Source of the DNA: Aquamicrobium aerolatum DSM 21857
Lineage (GTDB): Bacteria > Pseudomonadota > Alphaproteobacteria > Rhizobiales > Rhizobiaceae
DNA length: 64,000 nucleotides
Reading direction: 5' to 3'
Assembly: GCF_900113935.1 (NCBI RefSeq)
Contig: NZ_FORF01000004.1
Location: 1 to 64,000, forward strand
In this document: positions 34,401-42,940 of the stretch, piece by piece
Layout: each line of letters opens with the position of its first letter
How positions within the stretch are numbered: the stretch's first letter is position 1
Notes under the pieces: generated by a model
What the model saw: only the letters and a program-made list of their open reading frames with translations
Databases searched by the model: none
Told to the model about the DNA's origin: nothing
Translations under genes and position numbers: made by a program

Positions 34401-35286
34401 ATTCATTGGCATTGTGACTGGAACGCGCGGCAGCCGGGCGATTGCGCCAGGCGGCGACGACGGCATCTGCCTGCGCGTCGGTGATGCTCTGGAAGGCATC
34501 GATGAAGCGGCGCACGGCGCGCGCGTCGCTGGCGCGGGACGAGCCTGCACACTGACAGATCAGGAACGCCTGCTCTTCCGACAGATCGAGCGCGCGCAAG
34601 GCGACGATCAGCGGTGACATGTCATCGCCGCCAAACAGCGTGCGTGCTGTGTCGAGGGTGATTTCGAGGGCGTCGGCAAGGGCGATCTGGAACAGGGTCG
34701 GCACGCCAGCCAGCGCGGTGGAGCGCAGCTTGCGGTAGCCGTCGGGGCGCTCTTCCCAGCGCAGGCGCGGCTCCGGCACCTTGACCGGGCCGGTGGTTTC
34801 GGACGCCGAGCGCATCATCGTCAAAAGCCGGTCGCGGGTGACATCGGCCTTATCGGGCGTGTGATCCTGTTCGAACGCACCGAGCGATGCAATCAGCCGG
34901 ACGATGCGCGGATCGAGCTCCTTGCGGGCGGCGATGGCGCGTGCGTGGGGCAGGCCGTGGCGTCCGATCAGGGCGATGAGGTCGATGCCGTTCAGCACCG
35001 GCGAGCGCATCAAAAGCGGCGCGCAGATGTCGACCGACATGTCGCACAGGCGGCGCACGAGGGTTGGCGGGGCATAGGGCGAATCGGACAGCGTGGCGGC
35101 GGCAAAGCGCAGCGTCTCGTCGCTGACCGAGCCGAGAAGGGGTACGGCGAGGTCGTCCAGCTGCGCCGTCTCGCGCCGCGTCGGCCGCGCGATGGCGCTG
35201 AACGCCGTGACCGCCGAACGCAACAGGCGCTCCGGCTTGCCCGCCGCACGGTGAGAGCTGAGTTTGAGAAGGCTCGTCTGGGACAC
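34381..35286 (-). CDS. DUF2336 family protein
   Basis: 301 residues from a GTG at 35286; the frame opens at a TTG at 35310. The protein is a solenoid of helical repeats (DETLRFAAATLSDSPYAPPT, RRLCDMSVDICAPLL), matching DUF2336, an alphaproteobacterial family with no established activity. A near-consensus CtrA box lies about 90 bases upstream. Its 3' end overlaps DUF1491. Confidence 0.8.
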   Translation of the reverse strand: MSQTSLLKLSSHRAAGKPERLLRSAVTAFSAIARPTRRETAQLDDLAVPLLGSVSDETLRFAAATLSDSPYAPPTLVRRLCDMSVDICAPLLMRSPVLNGIDLIALIGRHGLPHARAIAARKELDPRIVRLIASLGAFEQDHTPDKADVTRDRLLTMMRSASETTGPVKVPEPRLRWEERPDGYRKLRSTALAGVPTLFQIALADALEITLDTARTLFGGDDMSPLIVALRALDLSEEQAFLICQCAGSSRASDARAVRRFIDAFQSITDAQADAVVAAWRNRPAAARSSHNANEFRASSG

Positions 35287-35372
35287 GAGAAACGCCTGTA
35301 CTGCACACAATCGGACGCCGGGCCGCGCGCGCAGGCGACGGACCGCAGGTCTCTAAAACTAACGGTAATTTG

Positions 35373-35388
35373 TTAGCGGCGTGTTAAC
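35373..35388 (-). promoter_or_regulatory. near-consensus CtrA box
   Basis: TTAG-CGGCGTG-TTAAC differs by one base from the CtrA consensus TTAA-N7-TTAAC. It lies about 90 bases upstream of the DUF2336 start and about 100 bases past the end of sapC. Control of DUF2336 by the cell-cycle regulator CtrA is plausible but untested. Confidence 0.5.
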
Positions 35389-35481
35389 TGTTTTGGCGCG
35401 GCGGAAAAGTTTTATCCCGGCCTGTCAGTATCTTACCGGCAGGCCTTGCAATGCTTGTTCAGGCAGAAACGGAGCGTGTGC

Positions 35482-36288
35482 TCAATCGTTGAAAATCTTG
35501 CTCCAGTCGATTGCGGCGGTGTCGCTGCCATTGGGCTGAAGCAGGCGCTGGTGCTCGGCATTGGCTGCTTCCTGCCGCTGGCGGATCGCTTCATGCGTCT
35601 GGGCGAGTTTTGCCAGAACTTCCATGTTGCCCGAAGAGAGCATCTGGGCATAGGCAAGCTGAAGCGCGCCGGTCTTGCGCAGGGGCAGGAAATTCTCGTC
35701 GTCGAGGCTGTTGAGCGCCTGTTCGTTGACCCGCAACAGGCCGTTTACCTCGCGCTCGCCCTCCGCCTCGCGCACCCTGATCGGCCATGGCTCAAGCAGG
35801 CCGGCCTGCGACAGCGCGGTGGCGGCCCGGCTTGCCGTTTCCTGGCCCTGGGTGATCTGGGCGAGGAACTGCATCACTTGCTGGACAGCCTGGGTCGGGC
35901 TGGCGTCGTCGTTGAACAGGGCTTCCCCTTCGCTGCGATTGACCAGCAGGCCACTGTCGGTGTCGATGCAGAGCGAGAGATTGTTCTCGCCGGATTTGGC
36001 GAGCTTGAACGGATAGCTGCGAAACACGGCTGGCACATAGGCGCCGGCCCAGCGTCCGTCGGGCGCGACAAAAAGGTTCTGCTGCGGCAGGAGCCCGCAT
36101 ATCGCGACGAGCGACACTTTTGCTTCGACCTGCATGAAAGCCAGCGGCATCACCAGCGCGGCCTTGGCGATTTCCTGCGCCGCAAGATGCGCGGTATTCG
36201 CGCCAAGAGCGAACTGGTAACCGCTAAAGCGCTTCCACGCCTTGTCGCCATGCGTTTCGTGACGGATCAGCTCAAAATTGCCGCTCAT
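35482..36288 (-). CDS. SapC family protein
   Basis: 268 residues matching the SapC family (PF07277): FALGANTAHLAAQEIAKAAL at about 27-46, MQVEAKVSLVAICGLLPQQN, and NNLSLCIDTDSGLL further on. The family is named after a Campylobacter surface-layer associated protein, but its role in alphaproteobacteria is unknown. The ATG at 36288 is a fair start. It is transcribed toward DUF2336, with 170 bases between. Confidence 0.85.
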   Translation of the reverse strand: MSGNFELIRHETHGDKAWKRFSGYQFALGANTAHLAAQEIAKAALVMPLAFMQVEAKVSLVAICGLLPQQNLFVAPDGRWAGAYVPAVFRSYPFKLAKSGENNLSLCIDTDSGLLVNRSEGEALFNDDASPTQAVQQVMQFLAQITQGQETASRAATALSQAGLLEPWPIRVREAEGEREVNGLLRVNEQALNSLDDENFLPLRKTGALQLAYAQMLSSGNMEVLAKLAQTHEAIRQRQEAANAEHQRLLQPNGSDTAAIDWSKIFND

Positions 36289-36730
36289 GAAAACCCCGGA
36301 TGTGGTTGCTGCCAGATCAGACAGGTTTGATTGGAAACAAACCGGCCCGAGAATTCCAGCGCTGTGAATGAAAACTGGACGAACGCGTACTTATACAAAG
36401 AAGTTTGTATCAAGCTACCAATAGCCTGCAAGACTATCGCATGTCTCCTGAAAGTGAGAACCGGTTTCGGGATACAGACATGCGTAAATGCAGGAGCATG
36501 TCTCCTGTAAGTGGGAACCGGTTTAGGGACATGTTTCAATGTGGAGTTGCCGGTGAGGCAGATGAGGCCTCGGGCGCAATGGCATGCCCTCCGAGACAAG
36601 CGGAGGGGGAGGCGTTCAGGGGAGGAATGTGGGCCCGGCGTCAGAGCGCGGCGAGGGCGATGTCACACGGTTTGTGGGGGCAGGAGATCTGGCGCGTCGC
36701 TGGGGGGGGGGGAGGACGCGTTGCTAGGGA
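36289..36730. repeat. intergenic region with a repeated palindromic element and a G11 tract
   Basis: 442 bases without a convincing gene between sapC and the second mucR. Two copies of the same element, of the form GCATGTCTCCTG-AAGTG-GAACCGGTTT, lie at 36439-36472 and 36496-36530. It contains an ACCGGT core and looks like the short dispersed repeats of Rhizobium and Mesorhizobium intergenic regions. Further on, 11 consecutive G (about 36702-36712) lie just beyond the 3' end of the mucR paralogue. Confidence 0.6.
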
Positions 36731-37183
36731 TCAGTCCTGCACAGTTTCCGTGGTAGGTTTTGCGCGGGGTTTCACCTTGGTGCCGGGCTTGCGTCCGAAG
36801 GACATGTCCTTGGCGATTCGCGACCGGGACTGCGAGTAGGAACTGGCAGTCATCGGATAGTCCGGCGGCAGGCCCCATTTTTCGCGATATTCTTCAGGGG
36901 TCATCCCGTGGCTCGCCTGCAAATGGCGCTTGAGCGACTTGAAGCGCAAGCCATCTTCAAGACAGACGATATAGTCGTTTGTCACCGATTTTTTGACCGG
37001 CACATGCGGTGTCGGCGCCTCTAGCGGCGTTTCGGGTGATGAAAGGGTTTCGAGCGAGGAATGGATACTGGCGATCAGAGCGGGCAGCTCGCCAGCCTGA
37101 AGCGGATTGTTGGTTACATATGCACGTGTGATGCGTGCAACTCGGCTCATGAGAGCGTGTTTTGTTTCGTCTTGGTCAGTCAT
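36731..37183 (-). CDS. MucR/Ros family transcriptional regulator, second copy
   Basis: 150 residues from the ATG at 37183, with AAGG upstream. It has the same zinc finger region as the mucR gene at 27870: [20 protein letters not shown], then GMTPEEYREKWGL. The C-terminus is longer and more basic (GRKPGTKVKPRAKP). It could share or compete for A/T-rich targets. It is 320 bases from a divergent small gene that has a perfect CtrA box. Confidence 0.93.
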   Translation of the reverse strand: MTDQDETKHALMSRVARITRAYVTNNPLQAGELPALIASIHSSLETLSSPETPLEAPTPHVPVKKSVTNDYIVCLEDGLRFKSLKRHLQASHGMTPEEYREKWGLPPDYPMTASSYSQSRSRIAKDMSFGRKPGTKVKPRAKPTTETVQD

Positions 37184-37506
37184 TCGATATGCCTTTATGA
37201 TTCGCGAAATTATGCCAAACACAAACGAAAACACAATCAGTAAAACTGTCTCCAGCTGCCAGATTTTACAGTTTGGATATTGATTTTCTTCTTGATTTGA
37301 GCATTCAGCTGAACTTGATGCTGGCTGGCGCTGTCAAGTTCATGAATGGAAAGAATAGCCTCATCAATTACCCGCATAGGTGAGGTTCTGATGCTCGCTG
37401 AACCAGGGACATAGTGCGGCTTAACGGCCTGTTAACTCTGTCCTGCTGCTATTCCTCGCGGAGGCGTAGCGTCTGCTCCGGATTGAACCGAAACGCGAGC
37501 GAGGTC
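37184..37506. promoter_or_regulatory. intergenic region with a perfect CtrA box
   Basis: 323 bases with no convincing gene; the frame opened at 37414 is cut back to 37507. TTAA-CGGCCTG-TTAAC at 37421-37436 is an exact match to the CtrA consensus, about 70 bases before the ATG of the small gene at 37507. The part near 37200-37330 is A/T-rich, as expected for a MucR-controlled promoter of the divergent mucR copy. Confidence 0.65.
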
Positions 37507-37689
37507 ATGACAGCAACGATACTTCCATTTGTCGTCCGCTCTGCGCGTGAAGGCGCGCGGCCGGGATCAGGGCCACCGGCCCAGATCGTGATTTTTCCGG
37601 GAGTACGCTATGAAGCGTATCCGGATGATGACGAGCCAAAGGCTGCGTCGGCCGAGAAGGGCAGACGTCCGCGGCGCAAGGTGCGCTGA
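37507..37689 (+). CDS. small hypothetical protein
   Basis: 60 residues from the ATG at 37507, with GAGCGAGG nearby. It begins MTATILPFVVRSAREG and contains PAQIVIFPGVRYEAY before a Lys/Arg-rich end. I recall similar short proteins of unknown function in rhizobia. A CtrA box lies upstream. It is convergent with the DUF1254 gene, 4 bases apart. Confidence 0.6.
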   Translation: MTATILPFVVRSAREGARPGSGPPAQIVIFPGVRYEAYPDDDEPKAASAEKGRRPRRKVR

Positions 37690-37693
37690 GCGA

Positions 37694-38236
37694 TCATTCC
37701 TGTGACGTGCAGGCCAGCCCCGCAAGATAGGTGGCGATGGTCTCTTCCCAGCTTTCATCGGGCGTGAACGCGCGCACCACAACGATGCCTTCGTCGATGT
37801 CTGCCTCGACGAAAATCGAGCGGTCGAAATCCGCCGGCATGGTGTTGCGCAACTCGATCATCTGCGCGGGCGTCGCGATGACGAAGTCGAAACTGGAGCC
37901 GGAGGTCGAGCTGTCATTGACGCTGAAGATATTCTGGCCAGCGCGGTTGTAGACCGACATCGACCAGTAGGGGATCTTGCCGCCGCCGAGCAGACGCACC
38001 ACGCCATCGCTCAGATCGAAACGACAGCCGACAACGTTGAACAGCGGATCGATGGAGCCGATCACCGGCTCGGCACCCGGACGGTCGAGGCGGGTGACAT
38101 TGTTGTAGTTCGACAGCTCCGACAGGGCCGACCAGGCGTCGCGCTGCGAATAGGCCGGAACCATCAGCAGCACGGCGATGTGGATGATGCCGGCGCCGAC
38201 GAGGCCGAGAATGATGGCGTGAAGAAACCTAGCCAT
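37694..38236 (-). CDS. DUF1254 family protein
   Basis: 180 residues with an N-terminal membrane segment (ILGLVGAGIIHIAVLLMVPA) and a soluble part that fits DUF1254. The pattern YWSMSVYNRAGQNIFSVND is characteristic. It overlaps the DUF1214 gene by 8 bases; the two families are usually found together, often fused, and the pair is presumably one functional unit outside the cytoplasmic membrane. Function is unknown. Confidence 0.8.
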   Translation of the reverse strand: MARFLHAIILGLVGAGIIHIAVLLMVPAYSQRDAWSALSELSNYNNVTRLDRPGAEPVIGSIDPLFNVVGCRFDLSDGVVRLLGGGKIPYWSMSVYNRAGQNIFSVNDSSTSGSSFDFVIATPAQMIELRNTMPADFDRSIFVEADIDEGIVVVRAFTPDESWEETIATYLAGLACTSQE

Positions 38237-38813
38237 CGCAGCCCACCTGCGTGATCTGCGGCAGTTCGATCTCGGTGATGCGCGCGCCGGACGCCATGGC
38301 GGTGTCGTAGAAGGTCATCACCAGGCTGAACTCGCCATTGCCTTCGACGGCAAGCCAGTTGCCGGGGGAGGGATGACGCGACACGGTGGTGGCGACATTG
38401 TTGTCGCCGTCGCGCAGCAGGGCATAGGAATGCAGTGCAGGCGCACGCGTGCCGGGCGCGTGGATGACCTTGCCGGAGGCATCGCGCGCATGAAGGGTCC
38501 AGAAGCGCGCCGGCGGCAGCGGCCCGGCGATGCGATAGGCACAGTGCAGGTGCAGGGGCGCGCCGCTATCGTCCTGACGGGCGATGAAGGTGATGCCTTC
38601 GGCGCTGCCGAGCGCTAGGTCCGCCTCACGTGAAAAACGCGCCTTTGAATAGGGATCGGCCTCCGGCGTGCCACGGGTGGCAAAGGCCTTCCAGCTGCCA
38701 ATGGTGATGGTGCCGAACTCGAAATCCCGGTCGAGCGCGAACCAGACACTGCCTGCACCGACGCCCAGGGCGATGGCAAGCGTTGTAATGGTCAGAAGAA
38801 AGGATCTCAGCAT
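38229..38813 (-). CDS. DUF1214 family protein
   Basis: 194 residues with an N-terminal signal or anchor (LLTITTLAIALGVGAGSVWF). The soluble domain has GPLPPARFWTLHARDASGKV and the ALHSYALLRDGDNNVATTVS pattern typical of DUF1214. First gene of a two-gene operon with DUF1254. It begins 12 bases after the stop of the PBP gene on the same strand, so it could be cotranscribed with it. Confidence 0.82.
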   Translation of the reverse strand: MLRSFLLTITTLAIALGVGAGSVWFALDRDFEFGTITIGSWKAFATRGTPEADPYSKARFSREADLALGSAEGITFIARQDDSGAPLHLHCAYRIAGPLPPARFWTLHARDASGKVIHAPGTRAPALHSYALLRDGDNNVATTVSRHPSPGNWLAVEGNGEFSLVMTFYDTAMASGARITEIELPQITQVGCDG

Positions 38814-38825
38814 CTCGATCTTGGC

Positions 38826-40976
38826 TTACAGCGAAGACAGGTTGTCGGACGGCGCCGAGGTAGTCAGCGCCGGAGCGGTCTCGAACATCTCCGCCATCGA
38901 AACCAGCAATCTCGTGGTGCGTGCCGACAGGATGGAAGGCCGCTCCTGCTCGGCGGTGGCGTCATGTTCCGCCGCGGAGGCGGACGCAACCGCAGCGGCG
39001 GGTTTGCGGTCGAGGAACGGGGCCTCGATGCCGGGGATCGGCTTGAGTTCGACGTTCTGGTGCGCATAGGCCATCAGGCGCTGCCAGACCATGGCCGGAA
39101 CCGTGCCACCGGTCATGTTGCGGGTGGAGGTGAAGTCGTCATTGCCGAGCCAGACGGCAGCGGTGTAATTGCCGGTATAGCCGACGAACCACGCATCGCG
39201 ATAAGCCTGCGTGGTGCCGGTCTTGCCGGCGGCGCGGATGCCGGGCAGGGCGGCGCGGCGCGCCGTGCCGGTTTCGGGGATCTGCACCATGATCGAATTC
39301 ATCGAGGCGACAGCCTGCTCGGAAACGACGCGGTGTGGCTCAGGCGCATCGCGCGAAAAATCATAGACCACCTGCCCGGAATGGGTGACGAGCTGGGTGA
39401 TCGCATGGCGCGAGCCCGCAAAGCCGCCATTGGCGAGCGTGAGGTGGCCGGTGGCCTGATCCATCACGGTCATTTCCGAGGTGCCGAGCACCATGGTGCG
39501 GTGGCCGTTCAGCTCGGACTCGACGCCCATCTTCGCCGCCATTTCGACGATGGCGGGAATGCCTAGATGCTCCTTGGCAAGCCGCACCGGCACGGTGTTG
39601 AGCGAACGGATCAGCGCCGAGGCCAGCGTGACGCGCCCGGCATAGCCACGGGTATAGTTTCGCGGCGACCAGCCGGCCCATGTGATGGGGCCGTCGGAGA
39701 TGACGTCGTCGGGCTTGAAGCCGGCTTCCATGGCGGCAGTGTAGACATAGGTCTTGAACGACGAGCCGGTCTGGCGCATCGCCCGCGTGGCGCGGTTGAA
39801 CTGGCTGCGGCCATAATCATTGCCGCCGACCAGCGCGCGCACCGCGCCGTTGTTCTCGACCATGACGATGGCGCCTTCAGAGAACTTGTAGGCAGGGCCG
39901 TTCTGGCGCAGATGAAACTCCAGCGATTCCTCGGCGGCCTTCTGCAAATTCATGTCGATGGTGGTGCGCGCCACCAGCGCATGCGGCCCATGTTTCGGCG
40001 CGATCTTCTTGACCTCCTCAAACGCCCAGTCGAGGAAATAATCCGGGCTGTCGCGCCCGGCGCGGTCGACGGAAGTGGCCGGGTGCAGCCGCGCCGACAG
40101 AACCTGACCTTCGGTCATCAAACCAGCCTCGACCATGTTGGACAGGACGACGTTGGCACGGCCACGGGCGGCGGGAAGGTTGATGTGGGGGGCGTAGTTG
40201 CCGGGGGCCTTGAACAGTCCGGCCAGCATCGCCGCCTCGGCGACGGTGACATCCTTGATGTTCTTGTCGAAATAGAAATCGGCGGCGGCCGCGATGCCGA
40301 AGGTGCCGCCACCCATATAGGCGCGGTCGAGATAGAGCTGGAGGATTTCCTTCTTGGTCAGGTTCCATTCCAGCCACAAAGCCAGATAGGCTTCCTTGAT
40401 CTTGCGCTCCATCGAGCGCTCATTGGTCAGGAACAGGTTTTTCGCCAGCTGCTGGGTCAGGGTTGAGCCGCCCTGCACGACCGACTTGGCGCGGACATTT
40501 TCGCCCATGGCGCGCGCCAGGCCGATGAAGTCGATGCCGAAATGTTCGAAGAAGCGCCGGTCCTCGGTGGCCAGCACCGCCTTGATGACGTGATCGGGCA
40601 GTTCGTCGACGGGAACGGAATCGCGCTGGATGATGCCGCGCTGGCCGATCTCGTTGCCGTAACGGTCGAGGAAGGTGACGGCGTAATCGCCCTGACTGCG
40701 CCAGTCCTTCGACGTTTCCTCGAAGGCCGGCATGGCGAGCGCGACCATGGCGATGGCGCCGACCGTGCCCCAGGTGAAGCTCTCGCTGGCAATCTCGACG
40801 ACGCCGCGCCGCCAGCCGGTGACCTTGAAGCGGCGGAAGAAGATGGTGAGGTTTTCCCACGTTTCGCGGGCCTTGAAACCGGCCTCGTAGAGCGTGGAGT
40901 CAATCCAAGCGTCGACTGCAAGCAACCGGGTGGCCCGAGGTGCCTTGAGTTTCCGTCGCTTCGAAGGATTGTCCAT
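38826..40976 (-). CDS. class A penicillin-binding protein (PBP1 family)
   Basis: 716 residues from the ATG at 40976. A cytoplasmic basic tail and one membrane segment near residue 75 are followed by a glycosyltransferase 51 domain (ATEDRRFFEHFGIDFIG at about 138, then GGSTLTQQLAKNLFL) and a transpeptidase domain with QTGSSFKTYVY (SxxK), RSLNTVP (SxN) and AAGKTGTTQAYRD (KTG). It polymerises and cross-links peptidoglycan. It is divergent from the GTA cluster, and its C-terminal tail is Ala- and Ser-rich. Confidence 0.95.
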   Translation of the reverse strand: MDNPSKRRKLKAPRATRLLAVDAWIDSTLYEAGFKARETWENLTIFFRRFKVTGWRRGVVEIASESFTWGTVGAIAMVALAMPAFEETSKDWRSQGDYAVTFLDRYGNEIGQRGIIQRDSVPVDELPDHVIKAVLATEDRRFFEHFGIDFIGLARAMGENVRAKSVVQGGSTLTQQLAKNLFLTNERSMERKIKEAYLALWLEWNLTKKEILQLYLDRAYMGGGTFGIAAAADFYFDKNIKDVTVAEAAMLAGLFKAPGNYAPHINLPAARGRANVVLSNMVEAGLMTEGQVLSARLHPATSVDRAGRDSPDYFLDWAFEEVKKIAPKHGPHALVARTTIDMNLQKAAEESLEFHLRQNGPAYKFSEGAIVMVENNGAVRALVGGNDYGRSQFNRATRAMRQTGSSFKTYVYTAAMEAGFKPDDVISDGPITWAGWSPRNYTRGYAGRVTLASALIRSLNTVPVRLAKEHLGIPAIVEMAAKMGVESELNGHRTMVLGTSEMTVMDQATGHLTLANGGFAGSRHAITQLVTHSGQVVYDFSRDAPEPHRVVSEQAVASMNSIMVQIPETGTARRAALPGIRAAGKTGTTQAYRDAWFVGYTGNYTAAVWLGNDDFTSTRNMTGGTVPAMVWQRLMAYAHQNVELKPIPGIEAPFLDRKPAAAVASASAAEHDATAEQERPSILSARTTRLLVSMAEMFETAPALTTSAPSDNLSSL

Positions 40977-41207
40977 GCCGCCAACGCCCACCCATCGGCC
41001 TCAAATACGCAAAGGCCGAGTACAAAACTTTCTGGCTCATTTTGGCACGCCCTACAAGAAGCGAAAGTTAATTCCACCGGGATCGTAAATTTCACCCGCA
41101 CACCGTGGCAAATTATCTCCACCCCGTACGGTGCGATGGTAGTCTCTGGGTAACGTCGGAGAAATGCGCCCAAGGGGTGGCAGGACAGACCGGCACAATT
41201 CCAGACA

Positions 41208-41753
41208 ATGAGCACGGTGATGGTGAAGCGACCGATTGCGCGGCTGCGGGCATTGCGCGCGCTGGCCGAAGGCGCGCATCCTTCGATCGAACTTCTGGCG
41301 GATGTGTCCGGCCGCTCGCCGCGCTGCCTGCGCCTTCTGGCCGTGCGCGAGGAGTGGAACCTGACGCCGGCGGCAAGTGCCGACATTCACAACCGCATCA
41401 GGCCGATTGTCAGCAAGCTGCTCGACAAGCTGGAAGCGGTGAGCGAACGCGCCGCCGAGGAGGAAGGGCGCATGGAACGCGGCGAGATCGACGCCGTGCT
41501 GACGATGCTGCGCGCCATCGACAAGATCAATGAAATCCAGCGGCCGGAAGAAGCCGTGGCGAAAAAACAGAAGCAGGACGATGAAGACCTGGCCACCGTT
41601 CTCGAACGTATCAACGAGCGCATCATCGCTCTTGCACGTGCCCTCGCAGACCAGATGGTTGCGCAGGACCGTGCGGCCGCAACTGGTGCCGGCGCTGGCA
41701 GAGGCGTGGGTAAGAAGCGCAAGGCTGCCGCAATACCCGCTGCTGGCAATTGA
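41208..41753 (+). CDS. GTA g1-like protein, candidate small terminase
   Basis: 181 residues. Helical and Arg/Glu-rich, with a possible helix-turn-helix at about 25-48 (IELLADVSGRSPRCLRLLAV) and a Lys-rich C-terminal tail. In R. capsulatus the gene before the large terminase was shown to encode a small terminase subunit; this gene has the same position, but I cannot show homology by eye. It overlaps the large terminase by roughly 80 bases. Confidence 0.6.
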   Translation: MSTVMVKRPIARLRALRALAEGAHPSIELLADVSGRSPRCLRLLAVREEWNLTPAASADIHNRIRPIVSKLLDKLEAVSERAAEEEGRMERGEIDAVLTMLRAIDKINEIQRPEEAVAKKQKQDDEDLATVLERINERIIALARALADQMVAQDRAAATGAGAGRGVGKKRKAAAIPAAGN

Positions 41754-42927
41754 GGACAGCTGGCTGGTCGTCGGCGGTCGCGGTTCGGGCAAGACCCGAC
41801 TGGGGGCCGAATGGGTCAATGCGATGGCGCGCGGGCTGCCGCCCTTTACCGAGCGCGACCAGCGCTACATGCAGATCGCGCTGGTCGGCGAGACGCTTGG
41901 TGACGTGCGCGAGGTGATGATCGACGGCCCGTCCGGCCTTGTCGCGATCAATCCGAGCGATCCGCCGCGCTATGAGGCGACGCGGCGCCGGCTGCTGTGG
42001 ACGACAGGAGCCGTTGCGCAGGTGTTTTCGTCGGAAGACCCCGACAGTCTGCGCGGACCGCAATTTTCCGCCGCCTGGTGCGACGAGGTGGCGAAGTGGA
42101 AGCATGCCGAGGAGGTTTTCGACATGCTGCAATTCGGTTTGCGGCTGGGACCGCGCCCGAAGCAGATCATCACCACGACACCAAAGCCGACCGGGCTGAT
42201 GAAGCGGTTGATGCGCGATCCGCACATCACGCTGACGCGAATGCCGACGGTGGAGAACGCGGAAAACCTCGCAACCGGTTTCATGGAGATGATGCGCCGG
42301 CGCTATGGCGGGACGCGGCTGGGGCGGCAGGAGCTGGATGGCGAACTGATCGAGGACCGCGCCGATGCGCTGTGGACGCGCGCGCAGCTGGAGAGCGTGG
42401 CCGGCGAATACGGCGAACTGCGCCGGATCGTGGTGGCGGTCGACCCGCCGGCAACGTCGCGCAGGACTTCGGATGCCTGCGGGTTGATCGTTGCCGGACT
42501 GGACGCAGATGAGCGCGCGGTGGTGCTGCAGGACGCAACGCTGGAACGTGCAAAGCCAAGCGACTGGGCGGCGCGCGCGGTGGCGCTTTATCGCGATTAC
42601 GAGGCCGACTGCATCGTTGCCGAGGTGAACCAGGGCGGCGAGATGGTGAGCGCCGTTTTGCGCACGGTGGATGCAGCAGTGCCGGTGCGCGAGGTGCGCG
42701 CCAGCCGGGGCAAGTGGCTGCGCGCCGAGCCGGTGGCGGCGCTTTATGCGCAGGGGCGAGTGCTGCATGGCGCGCGCTTTGCCGAACTGGAAGACGAGAT
42801 GTGCGATTTCGGCCCCGACGGGTTGTCGAATGGCCGCTCGCCCGACCGCGTCGATGCGCTGGTGTGGGCGATTACGGAATTGCTGCTTGGCCGCGCGAAC
42901 CGGCCGCGTATCCGCAACCTGAGCTAG
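41671..42927 (+). CDS. GTA terminase large subunit (g2)
   Basis: The frame opens at 41530, but the first part reads as shadow of the preceding gene; I take a GTG at 41671, about 48 codons before Walker A, giving 418 residues. The start is uncertain. Walker A is VGGRGSGKTRLGAEWV and Walker B lies near AAWCDEVAKW. The nuclease domain has VVAVDPPATS, a metal-ligand aspartate, and DRVDALVWA near the end, with further conserved aspartates. It packages random host DNA into GTA heads in related systems. Confidence 0.93.
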   Translation: MRPQLVPALAEAWVRSARLPQYPLLAIEDSWLVVGGRGSGKTRLGAEWVNAMARGLPPFTERDQRYMQIALVGETLGDVREVMIDGPSGLVAINPSDPPRYEATRRRLLWTTGAVAQVFSSEDPDSLRGPQFSAAWCDEVAKWKHAEEVFDMLQFGLRLGPRPKQIITTTPKPTGLMKRLMRDPHITLTRMPTVENAENLATGFMEMMRRRYGGTRLGRQELDGELIEDRADALWTRAQLESVAGEYGELRRIVVAVDPPATSRRTSDACGLIVAGLDADERAVVLQDATLERAKPSDWAARAVALYRDYEADCIVAEVNQGGEMVSAVLRTVDAAVPVREVRASRGKWLRAEPVAALYAQGRVLHGARFAELEDEMCDFGPDGLSNGRSPDRVDALVWAITELLLGRANRPRIRNLS

Positions 42928-42940
42928 ATGGGAACAGATA

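Noticed and set aside
41025-41050. TGGCAC at about 41042 as a sigma-54 promoter before the GTA cluster
   Set aside because: The second element TTGC is missing at the required spacing.
41530-41670. N-terminal extension of the large terminase
   Set aside because: The first 47 codons read like the shifted reading of the g1-like gene and carry no family pattern; a start near 41671 is more likely, although not proven.
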